64,000 nt of DNA, from positions 62,001 through 126,000 of the forward strand of contig JNVV01000063.1 of NCBI GenBank assembly GCA_000733355.1, in the 5' to 3' direction. The notes under the pieces are model-generated. The model searched no databases. It worked only from the letters and a program-made list of their open reading frames with translations, and was not told the DNA's origin. The position numbers and the translations under genes were made by a program. This document shows positions 46,398-55,549 of this stretch, piece after piece (positions within the stretch are counted from its first letter, which is position 1; the number at the start of each line of letters is the position of its first letter). The DNA is from Falciphora oryzae (taxonomy: Eukaryota; Ascomycota; Sordariomycetes; Magnaporthales; Magnaporthaceae).

Positions 46398-46981
46398 ATG
46401 GAAAGGACCGGCCAAATCTCAAGCTGCGTCTATTCAGCTATTATCACCTATTAGTCCTAATAATCCCGTACTTTCCTGAGCTGGCCGAGTCAAGCCAGAA
46501 ATAATATGGGTTTTCCACCAGCATGAGGAGGTGTTTTTGCAACATATACGTACCTAGGCGGGAAGCCGAGTCGACAGCCCCACTTGATTGGTTGCCTTGC
46601 CTGTACCTATGAGGGGAGCTTCCAACAGCTTCCATGCCCACCACGTCACTTGGCGTATAACAAGCCCAGTTCTAGGCAACCAGCGGCTGCATTGCCTTGC
46701 GGCTTCCATTGAATGGGCCATCAACGCCTTCGTGCAAAATAATCAGACTTATAATTATTTATTATAGTTCAATCTCCAATTTGAATTCAAGCGGGCAGCA
46801 ACCAGGTACTTTCCGAATTAGGTGAGGCGTGTGGGATAGAATTCTATCACGCCCCTCACCACAAGCTCACGGAGCAAGCGGCACGGCACGTTCAGAAGCT
46901 CTCGATCAACAACAGCCCGGGCTCTCACGACATACGAAACAAGCACAACAGACGCTCGCAAGCGCAGCAGCCTCGCCTACT
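46398..46981. other. spacer between ERG7 and SGT1
   Basis: Terminator side of ERG7 and promoter of SGT1. An AT-rich block (aatttattat region, 46738-46785) lies about 200 bp before the SGT1 start. No gene seen. Confidence 0.5.
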
Positions 46982-48367
46982 ATGTCAGAAATCACAAACG
47001 GCCACAAGGGCATGGAGCTCGTCCAGGAGGGCAAGTGGGACGAGGCCATCTCGCACCTAACCAAGGCCATCAAGGTGCGGCCGTCGCCGGCGTGGCTGCT
47101 CGCGCGCGCGCAGGCGTACCAGCAAAAGGGCGAGCTGGACCGGGCGCTCGCCGACTGCGAGCACGCCTACGTCGAGGCGTCGCAGCGCCAGTCCAACCGC
47201 GACCTGCACATGCGCGAGGCGCAGTACCGGCGCGGCGTCCTCGCCTTCCGGCAGGGCCGCCTCGCCGACGCCGACGCCTGCTGCTCCTGGGCCATGCGCC
47301 TCGCCCTGGGCCACCCGGCGCGCGAGCAGCCCGATCCCGTGGCTGCGAGGGCGGGGCCCGATGGGGTGTATGATGTCACGCTGGCGGATGCCGAGGCGGA
47401 CAACAAGGCGGCCATCAAGCTGGACAATGCCGACGGGAGCGAGGGCAAGAACCTGGCCTCGGCGTCCAAGAAGAAGGAGTGGGTCCGCCCGTACTCGTTC
47501 CGCGTCGTCGTGCTCGGCCACATGGAGAAGCTGCCCGCCGACGCGCCCGGCCGCAGGCTCACCGTCACGCGGGAGCCCAAGCCGCCCAAGCTCGTCGACG
47601 GGGAGTACAAGTCGGAGCAGGCCGCTGCGTCCACCACAGCCCCCTCCAAGACGGCGTCGGTCACGGTGCCTGTGGCCGCGGCTGCTCCGAAAGAGCAGAA
47701 GCTCCGGATCGACCACTTCCAGAACAAGGAGGTCGTCACGCTCTCCGTCTTCATCAAGGGCGCCGACAAAGACAAGGTCGCGGTCGAGCGCGCCGGCAGC
47801 GACGTCGTCGTCGTCCGCAACATCCCCAGGGAGTCGAACCCGAACCTGGTCCTGAAGCTCAGCCACGATATCGCGCCCGCCGAGATCAAGCACAAGGTCT
47901 TTGGCACCAAGATCGAGCTCACGCTGCTCAACGACACGCCCGGCCAGAAGTGGGCCTCCTGGGGCTCCGAGCTGACCGGGCCCGACGCGGCCGCCGCGCT
48001 GGCCGACTCGCCAGCAACAGCAGCGGCGACCGCCTCGAGTGCTGCTCCTGCGACCTCCGAGACAACCGCCACTCCGACTCCAGCGCCAGCAGCAGCGGAC
48101 AAGCCGCCGGCGTACCCGACCAGCGCCAAGGGCGGGCCCAAGGACTGGGAGAAGCTGGGCGGCGACGAGGGCGACGAGGACAAGGACCAGGACGTCGACG
48201 CCTTCTTCAAGACGCTCTACAAGAACGCGGCGCCCGAGGCCCGGCGGGCCATGATGAAGAGCTACATCGAGAGCAACGGCACCCACCTGAGCACCGACTG
48301 GGCCGGCGTCAAGGACGCAAAGGTCCCCACGCACCCGCCCGAGGGGGCCGAGGTTAAGAAGTGGTGA
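46982..48367 (+). CDS. SGT1: SGT1-type Hsp90 co-chaperone (TPR-CS-SGS)
   Basis: One exon, 461 residues. The ATG at 46982 is chosen because the frame upstream has no ATG and no conserved sequence. Three TPR-like helical repeats occupy residues 1-115 and a CS domain residues 240-327 (LRIDHFQNKEVVTLSVFIKG ... GQKWASW). A Ser/Thr/Ala/Pro linker follows, then an SGS domain over the last 75 residues (DVDAFFKTLYKNAAPEARRA, MMKSYIESNGTHLSTDW). Sgt1 links Hsp90 to Skp1/SCF ligases, is needed for kinetochore assembly and cAMP signalling in yeast, and stabilises NLR proteins in plants and animals. A fungal NLR lies 32 kb away in the window, but that distance implies no special link. Confidence 0.93.
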   Translation: MSEITNGHKGMELVQEGKWDEAISHLTKAIKVRPSPAWLLARAQAYQQKGELDRALADCEHAYVEASQRQSNRDLHMREAQYRRGVLAFRQGRLADADACCSWAMRLALGHPAREQPDPVAARAGPDGVYDVTLADAEADNKAAIKLDNADGSEGKNLASASKKKEWVRPYSFRVVVLGHMEKLPADAPGRRLTVTREPKPPKLVDGEYKSEQAAASTTAPSKTASVTVPVAAAAPKEQKLRIDHFQNKEVVTLSVFIKGADKDKVAVERAGSDVVVVRNIPRESNPNLVLKLSHDIAPAEIKHKVFGTKIELTLLNDTPGQKWASWGSELTGPDAAAALADSPATAAATASSAAPATSETTATPTPAPAAADKPPAYPTSAKGGPKDWEKLGGDEGDEDKDQDVDAFFKTLYKNAAPEARRAMMKSYIESNGTHLSTDWAGVKDAKVPTHPPEGAEVKKW

Positions 48368-48761
48368 TGGGAGGGAGAGAAACAGAGAGGGAGAGGGAGG
48401 TCTATGCTAGTGATCCACTTGTGGTTGAGCGTTGAAATTTGCCCGAGTATTTTTTTCCTCCCCCTTCGCGAAACGAAACAGAAGAATACGGCCCGCGTTC
48501 GACGAGGTGCTTTACATTGGAGTTATGGCCGCAATCTTGCGATGCTCTGCGCGCTCTCGCTGCTACAAATGGGCTAGGAACACCGGCTTCTTAGTAATGA
48601 AATATGATATTTATGCCTCTCTCGGCCTAGACTCGAACCTGTCGCCGACTAAACTTGGGAATATCAATGACTCGATGAATTGTTGGATTGTTAACTCGAT
48701 GGTATCCGGTCTATTAGTCTATGGTCTATTTTATTAAGTAGGTATTTTAGGACACGAAATA
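48368..48761. other. spacer between convergent SGT1 and glucosylceramide synthase genes
   Basis: 3' flanks of two convergent genes, AT-rich toward the right. No gene seen. Confidence 0.5.
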
Positions 48762-50423
48762 TCAGGCTCGGCGGGTTTTCTTCCCCGCGGATCCATTGGG
48801 TATCAACTTCGCCGTCTCTCCCCCCTTTGCCGCTCCCCCTCCTCCCCGAGCCCCCTTCTGGCCGGGCAGCTCGACGACGCTCATGTCCATCCTCACGCGG
48901 AAGCTCTGGCCCCTCCAGGTGACGGTGGTGCCGAGCAGGACGGCCCAGGTCCAGATGGGCAGGGCGAGCAGCTCGCGGCCGGCCCAGGCCAGCAGCCAGG
49001 CGGGGAAGGAGCGCAGGGCCAGGCCGCCGGGCCGCCCTGCGCCGCGCGCAAAATCGGGCGAGTCGGCGTCGGCCTCGAGGCTGCGGCAGGCGTGCAGCAG
49101 GTGGTAGACAGCGCGGTCGAGGGCGACCCAGCAGGCGATGGCGGCGGCGAAGATCTGCGCATAGGCGGCCCAGGTGCGCGGCACGGGCCAGTCGGCGCCG
49201 GCCCAGGGGGCAGTGGTCATTGCGAAGGCGAAAGCCATGCAGCAAACCAGCGACTCGACGCCCGGCTCGACCAGGGTGGCGGCGATGACGGTCCACTTGC
49301 GGACGCGCAGCCAGCGGACGCGGCGGGCGATGTAGGACGCGACCGTGTTGGAGCGCATGGGCTGCAGGGCCAGCTCGCCGTGGACGAGGCCGTGGCGGGC
49401 GTGGCCCGGCACCTCGGAGCGCCAGAGCAGGTCGCCGATCAGATGGTCCTCGCAGATGTAGGACGAGAAGAAGTCGATGCCGCGGCCCCTGCTCGCGTCC
49501 TCGGGGGTCAGGATTGGGTTCTGGGCCGGGTCGGTGAGGCGGTCGATGTGCGACCTGCGGAACATGTTGCTCTTGCCGCAGATGCAGGGCGCCACGCCGA
49601 CCGTGTTGATGGCGCTGTAGAACTTCGCGTGCGTCGACGCCATGAACATCTCGTCCAGGCGTCCACCGCCGTACGCCATCATGCCCGTGGCCGCGGCCTC
49701 GTCGGCGGGGGTCACGTCGACCGAGACGGGCAGCTGGTGAACGAACTTGTAGGGAGTAGGCGGCGTGCCGGAGCTGCCGGCGGGCGCGAGGCCGAGCAGC
49801 TTGTCAACCATGCGGCCGGCGGCGCGCTTGGAGACCCAGATGTTGCAGTCGACGATCCATATGATGTCGCCCTTGGCCTCGCGGTAGGCACGGCTGATGT
49901 TGCGGATCTTGGGGTTCGGCCCCAGATTGCGCGTGTCGCCGCTAGCTCCGTGGAGCAAGGGGTCTTCGGACTCGAGGAGGATCTGGATGTCGAGCTCGGC
50001 CGAGGCAAAGTCGGCGACGATCTGCTCGAGGGTTGCGTAGCCCGGGTCGTCCTTGGATGAGATGCAGAGGCGGATGCTGAGCTTGTCCCTGGGGTAGGAC
50101 TGCTGGCAGGTCGAGGCGAGGCATTCGTACATCCGGGGCTCGAGGCCCTTCACCGGCCTAATGATGGTGATGTGCGGCACATCTTGAGGCTTGAGGGAGG
50201 GCGACACGGGCGGCGGCGGCGGCGTGGAGTTGTTTCGGAATCTGGACAGGGGAGGCGCAATGTTAGGTCGGGTTTAAGTTGCTGGCATATGCGCCGGGCC
50301 CCGTCGCTGCTTTGGGGAGGTCACGTCAACCTACAGCTGGAACGACCCGATGCCTTGGACGGTAAAGACGGTTGCGGACCAGGCGGCACCGGCATATGCC
50401 AGTCCATCGACGAGCGACTGCAT
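48762..50423 (-). CDS. GCS1: ceramide glucosyltransferase (glucosylceramide synthase, GT21)
   Basis: Two exons, 50423-50335 and 50241-48762, give 522 residues. The short first exon supplies the N-terminal membrane anchor (WSATVFTVQGIGSFQL) and joins in phase to FRNNSTPPPPP. Without it the long frame lacks an ATG. Catalytic landmarks are ITIIRPVKGLEP, the D1-type VDCNIWV motif, CEDHLIGDL, and the RRVRW form of the (Q/R)xxRW motif. Two or three hydrophobic segments close the protein. It transfers glucose from UDP-glucose to ceramide on the Golgi or ER membrane, giving fungal glucosylceramide, which affects hyphal growth and sensitivity to plant defensins. Confidence 0.92.
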
Positions 50424-52055
50424 TTGCTTGGACGGCCACTGCAACGCACCGCACAAACAGGCAGGTGACGGTTCGGGGGCTAGCGTCCACTGAGGAAGTA
50501 ATGAAGTGAAGAACAAGAAGGATTTTCGATGGAGTTGAGGCCGGGTAATTTCTGCTTGGTCACCAGGTGTCACCTGTCTGCGCTGATCGACTCGACGACT
50601 CCATCAGCGCGCAAGGCGGTGACGCTGCTCGACGAGTGCGAGTGCGACAGGCGACGGAACATAAATTCAGGGCCTTCTCCGCCTAGCTGTAAATTGCTTC
50701 TCCGTCTGCTCGCTTTCCACTCGCAGCCGGTCTTCCCGACGCCTGGGATCCGGCTGCTAGCTTCCATCGTGGCAGCTCCATCATTACTGGGGCTTCGTTC
50801 GCTGGCAGTTCTGACTGGTGGACCCCGCTGTCGTGTCGTGGCCGACGACTTTGGTTCAATATTATTTAAATTTCTGGTATCCTCTCACGTTCCCCAAATA
50901 AAAGCCTGCAGTCCGTATAAACTGCAAAACCTTAGTTAGAACACCCACAAACTTACGGTTGTTGAGGATATAAGAAACAGGAAAGATGCAGGGAACAGGA
51001 AAGGAAACAGGGAACAGGAAATGAAATAGGAAAGGATACAGGAGCAGGAAAGGATATTGGAAACGGGAAAGGGAACCTACAGGATACCGTTATCGGAACT
51101 GCATATTTTTATTTGGGCGCCGTGCCTCTCTGCTGTCTATGCACCATCGCATTGGCGGGGAGACGCTGAATCACAGGCTCTGGGTGTGATTTCGGCTCAG
51201 ACCGAATCCAAATCAGCTGCAAAGTTGGGTGGCCGAATTGGCTGGAGCCTCAAGACGCTCCCCAAATCATCATGGATTGCCGACACCCAACCAGGGTTGG
51301 GGCTTGTGCAAAAGCTTAGACGCGCCGAGATTTTCCGAAGAGGACCCGGGCGGAAGGGACAGGCGGGGCAATTGAAAAGACGAAAAAAAAAAATCAAAAG
51401 CAAAAAATCCCATTCTGCGACTCAGCAGGACAAAACAGCTTCAGACATGCTTTCTGCCTGGACTTGACCTTGCCATCCCGTCCGCCAGCTCCATGTCGGC
51501 CTAGCCGTCACGCCCAGTGGTCGTGAATGGCAGCTTCTCCACGGCCTCGGCCGGCACCGCGGGAGGAATATCCCTCAGCCCAACAGTAAGTCGCCGAACG
51601 CTTCCGTTTGCCGTTTGTTGCCGCCAAACATCACCCCATCCTCGCATCGCCTCCCTCCTTCTCCATGCCTGGCGCCCACCACCATCTAGGGGACGAGCTA
51701 GCCCGACTGGGTTGAGGAGGATGTCGGTCCTAGCTTCTTGCCGGGCAAAAGGGTATCGGGAGCCCGCGAGGAACCGAGATTTCCCAGCCCTTCCTTCCTC
51801 CCCTGCCCATGCCCTCGATCGCGATGATGATTCACACCTGTTGCTGAGGGGCCTACTTAGTAGCCCTCGCTGAGTGCTTCATTTATAGACTATAACGGTA
51901 TCTGAGCGACTGCACATATCATCATGTCATATTTCCCTGCTGCCCCTCATCCTCTCAGTGTCTACAATTCCGTACCTCGGATCTGCCCGCCCCACTTGGA
52001 AACTCGAAGACTCACCCTCTCCTTTGTTCCAGTGTCGACATGCTGAACGACGAAA
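50424..52055. other. divergent promoter region with purine-rich repeat
   Basis: Separates divergently transcribed glucosylceramide synthase and SEN2. A purine-rich imperfect tandem repeat at about 50978-51075 consists of ggaaacagggaacaggaaa-like units of 13-20 bp. No coding region is supported. Confidence 0.5.
50978..51075 (+). repeat. purine-rich short tandem repeat
   Basis: Irregular units built from aacaggaaagg and aacagggaacagg repeat about seven times on the plus strand, all purines except single C or T positions. Such one-strand purine tracts can form triplex DNA. No function is claimed. Confidence 0.6.
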
Positions 52056-53750
52056 ATGGCTGAGCCCAGCACCTCCAGTTCGACCGCTAGTCAGACCGTC
52101 GCTGGACACACACCCCCGCAAAAGAGAATCCCACTACACCAGCTTTACGCTCTTCCGGCCCCGATCCGGACGTTTCCTCTACCGAGCTTCTATCCGAGCA
52201 ACCCGCTCTCGCTCGCCCACGTAATCTACGCCTGGCTCAACCAGACGATATTCTCGAGGCCCCCCAATGAGCCGTCCACGACGCACCGTGGCGCCTGGTC
52301 GCCCGAGACAAGGTCCGTCCACGTGACGGACCCGGCATCTATCCGGGCGCTCTGGGAGCAAGGTTTCTTCGGCAAGGGCCATCTGAGCCGCAGTGAGCCA
52401 AACTGGCTGAAGCGCGAGAAGGAGCGGCGCGGGCTCGGCGCCGGCAAGGTTGCCGAGCAGCTCACCAGCAAGAGGAGAGAAGAGCGTCAGCGAGCCAAGT
52501 GGGAGCGCGCCAGGATCGAGCAAGAGGCTATTGAGCGCACCCGCCTCGAGGAGACTCGAGCGGCAGCCAACGATGCTGCCGAGAAGATCCAAGCGAAGCT
52601 TTTGGCGCTTCCCTCGGTGATAGCTGAGGCACCCGCGCCAGTCGTACCACTGTCGTCTAGCACCATCGCCTCGCCTGTTGGTCCCCTGGAGCTACTTCAA
52701 CTGCCTAACTCGGCAGACGATTTGCTGTCGGCCCGCCCCATGAACGGTTCAGCGAATGGTGTTGAGCTGGCTGTCATCACGTCGTCAGCAAGTGTTCATG
52801 GCAATGGCTTGGACCAAGGCTCAAACGGTTCTTCTCTGCCAGCAGCCCCTGATTCTGACGTCGACGGCAATGTCAATGGCAAGACGCATCTTGTAAATGG
52901 GAACCATGGCGTCAATGGAAGCGCCTCCGCTGTGATCACGAACGCCGACGGCTCCCCCAAGTCACCCAAAAGGCAGAAGAGCGTCCGCTTTTCTCCTGAT
53001 GTCAAATCAGCCACCTTCGAGCTGCATGATCCGCCGAGCCCGATCAATCCCACATTATCCCTGTCACAGTCGACAGCGGATCCGCCCATCAAGCTACCTT
53101 CGGAGTCCTCGGATACTCCCGTCGTCGTGTTGGACGCGCCTCAGCCCGAAATTGCAGACCGCGAGCACCTCCAGCTTAGCGCACAAGAAGCCTTTTATCT
53201 GGTTTTCGCGATCGGCGCTTTGGCTGTGGTGGATCCGAAGACGCAGTCACAACTATCCACGGTAGAGCTCCTACATCTGTTTGGTGACCACTCCTTCTTC
53301 CCGCCGAGGATCTCGAGTCTTGACTCCCCGGGTCTTCGAACCGACGATCCCTTTTTGGTCCATTACGTGGTGTACCACCACTTCCGGTCCCTTGGATGGG
53401 TCCCGAGGGAAGGCGTCAAGTTCGGGGTGGACTGGCTGCTCTACCGCCGAGGCCCAGTATTTGATCACGCCGAGTTTGGTCTGCTGGTGATACCATCATA
53501 CTCGGATGCCGCGTGGAACGGGCAGGAACGCAAAGCACCTCAGCGGCAGCCCTCGTGGCACTGGCTACACGGTGTTCAGCGTGTTCTTTCCCACGTGCTC
53601 AAAAGCATGGTACTGGTCTATGTGGACATACCACCGCCGTCGGCGATCGGCGCCGTCTCGGATGCCAAGAGTGGCATTTCGGGGCTGCTAAAGCAGTACC
53701 GGGTGCGGGAGGTCATGGTCAGGCGCTGGTCAAGCAACCGCAACAGGTGA
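52056..53750 (+). CDS. SEN2: tRNA-splicing endonuclease subunit Sen2
   Basis: Single exon, 564 residues. The C-terminal tRNA-intron endonuclease fold has the full catalytic triad: Tyr463 in VDWLLYRRGP, His471 in FDHAEF and Lys516 in HVLKSMVLVYVD. The N-terminal half has the Sen2 hallmark LYALPAPIRTFPLPSFYPSN and the SRSEPNWLKREKERRG motif. A long coiled-coil-like charged helix (residues 120-190) and a poorly conserved linker of about 180 residues follow. Sen2 cuts the 5' splice site of intron-containing pre-tRNAs, in complex with Sen34, Sen15 and Sen54. The insertion between the halves is longer than in yeast Sen2 (377 residues) and rich in Asn/Gly/Ser. Confidence 0.92.
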   Translation: MAEPSTSSSTASQTVAGHTPPQKRIPLHQLYALPAPIRTFPLPSFYPSNPLSLAHVIYAWLNQTIFSRPPNEPSTTHRGAWSPETRSVHVTDPASIRALWEQGFFGKGHLSRSEPNWLKREKERRGLGAGKVAEQLTSKRREERQRAKWERARIEQEAIERTRLEETRAAANDAAEKIQAKLLALPSVIAEAPAPVVPLSSSTIASPVGPLELLQLPNSADDLLSARPMNGSANGVELAVITSSASVHGNGLDQGSNGSSLPAAPDSDVDGNVNGKTHLVNGNHGVNGSASAVITNADGSPKSPKRQKSVRFSPDVKSATFELHDPPSPINPTLSLSQSTADPPIKLPSESSDTPVVVLDAPQPEIADREHLQLSAQEAFYLVFAIGALAVVDPKTQSQLSTVELLHLFGDHSFFPPRISSLDSPGLRTDDPFLVHYVVYHHFRSLGWVPREGVKFGVDWLLYRRGPVFDHAEFGLLVIPSYSDAAWNGQERKAPQRQPSWHWLHGVQRVLSHVLKSMVLVYVDIPPPSAIGAVSDAKSGISGLLKQYRVREVMVRRWSSNRNR

Positions 53751-54335
53751 TCAACGAATGCTACAGAAGATGCACACGTCACGTCGCCCGTTTCGGTCAA
53801 ATGTCCAGTGTCGGCTGCATCTTGAATGTGGGTATGGGCATGTTTGTACGATAATAGAAAAAAATTTGAAGGGAGAATACCAAAGGTTTCAAGACTCCCA
53901 CGCCAGACACGCGCTTTGATGTTAATGGCACTCTAGAAAAATCGCGTCGCTCGCGGCGGCTGCCTCAAAGAGACAGGGTATTAATAGGTGTTTGTGTCAA
54001 ACAAAGGGCGAAGTCAAAGTGATCCTGGGGTGCGCGCCCGGCCGTGCCAAGTTGAAACATTTCCCTGTTAAGCATCAATGTTACCTTACCGGCGGGTTCG
54101 CTCGTGTGCTAGTCACAAGCGACGGAAGCGGGGAACACGCGGGAATGGGAACAAAAAGCACGGCAGGCCGCCGCAAGTGTCGGCTTGTCTTGGAGATTTT
54201 ATCTGCATGCAAATCAAAGCGTCCAGCTCAGTTACGCGAAAGCAGTTTGCGCAACCAACCGCCGTTGTAGGCATCTTCTTGTCCAACAATACCCAGGTTA
54301 CTCGAGCCAAACACCCACACACAAAGCCAGCAGCA
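53751..54335. other. spacer between SEN2 and the acetylesterase gene
   Basis: 3' flank of SEN2 and promoter of the secreted esterase. No gene seen. Confidence 0.5.
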
Positions 54336-55420
54336 ATGCAGCCGCACACCAGGTGTTCTTGGCTCCTCGTCGCCGCCGCACTCGTCTCAAACGTGGCGGC
54401 GGCGACCAACGTGTCGTGCAACAGCAGGACGCCGGCCTTCATCCTGGCGGGCGACTCGACGACGGCGGTGCAGTCGGCGCTCGGGGGCGGCTGGGGCACC
54501 GGGTTCCTGTCGTTCCTCAAGCGGCCCGGCTGGGGGTCCAACCACGGGCGCAACGGGGCTACGACGGTGTCGTTTGTGGAGGACGGGGAGTGGGGGCGCG
54601 TCATACAGCAGGTCAAGGACTACAAGGACGCATATGATTGTATTGTGACTATACAGGTCAGTGTTTCTTCGAAGTCTGGGGGCTATGGTGTTAGGAGAAC
54701 AAGGGGTTGGTCGGGTTGGGCTGGGTTACTAACGGCATATGCAATGCAGTTCGGACACAACGATCAGCTACCTTCAAGGGGTGTAAGCCAGCAGCAGTAC
54801 CGGGATAATCTCGAGAACTTTGCGCAGCAGGTCAAGGATGCGGGCGGAACACCAGTGAGTTTTTATCCACGCCCATTCTTCCAACCTGCTTTTAATATCC
54901 CCCACGACTAACACCGAACCAGATCATCCTCTCCCCCCTGGCCCGGCGCGTCTTCGCCTCGGAGCACGAGGCCACCGACACGCTGGCCAACGAGCGGCGG
55001 CTGTCCATGGCCGCGGCCGCCGCCACGCAAACGCGGTTCCTGGACCTCAACGCCGCCAGCATGGCCTACATCGAGGCCATCGGCAGCACGGCTGCGCACC
55101 GGCTCGACTCCAAGCCCAACGACGTCGAGCACGTCAACGACCACGGCAGCGTCGTCTTTGGCCGCATGGTCGCCGACCTGATGCTCGGCCACGCGCCCGT
55201 CGTCGGCGGCGTGTCCGCGGCCGAGGACAGCGATGATGCTTTCAACTACGACGACGATGGTTATGACGGCGGACTGGTGCAGCAGCTTGCCGACCTGCAC
55301 GCCGCGGGGAATACCGACGGCGGCGAGGACGGGCCGGCGCCGCTGCCCGAGTGCCTGAAGCAGTGGTTCAACGAGGACAAGGAGCTCAGCGACAAGATAT
55401 GGTCGGGGATCGAGGCGTAA
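54336..55420 (+). CDS. secreted SGNH esterase, rhamnogalacturonan acetylesterase-like (CE12)
   Basis: Three exons, 54336-54656, 54750-54854 and 54923-55420, all in phase 0, give 307 residues. A signal peptide (LLVAAALVSNVAA) leads into FILAGDSTT with nucleophile Ser41. Block III is FGHNDQ (Asn111). The terminal catalytic pair is Asp209/His212 in NDVEHVNDHG. These define the SGNH/GDSL fold, and this block arrangement is that of rhamnogalacturonan acetylesterases, which remove acetyl groups from pectin side regions outside the cell. The last 60 residues form an acidic extension (EDSDDAFNYDDDGYDG) not needed for catalysis. Substrate choice is inferred from the family. Confidence 0.85.
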
Positions 55421-55549
55421 TGGAATGGATGTTGCATGTTCCCTTGGGAGGTGTTTATAGGTGATTTTTTCAACCCACGTACATAATTGGATATAACAAA
55501 CACTTGGTATATACCCAGCCTGCTTTTTTTTTTCTTTTTTTTTTTTCCT

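Noticed and set aside
47057..48334. Long minus-strand frames opposite SGT1 (up to 425 codons)
   Set aside because: They mirror the GC-rich codon pattern of the real gene and have no independent domain signal.
48600..48680. tRNA gene suggested by a gactcgaacctg string
   Set aside because: Only a T-arm-like string is present; no D-arm or acceptor pairing could be found around it.
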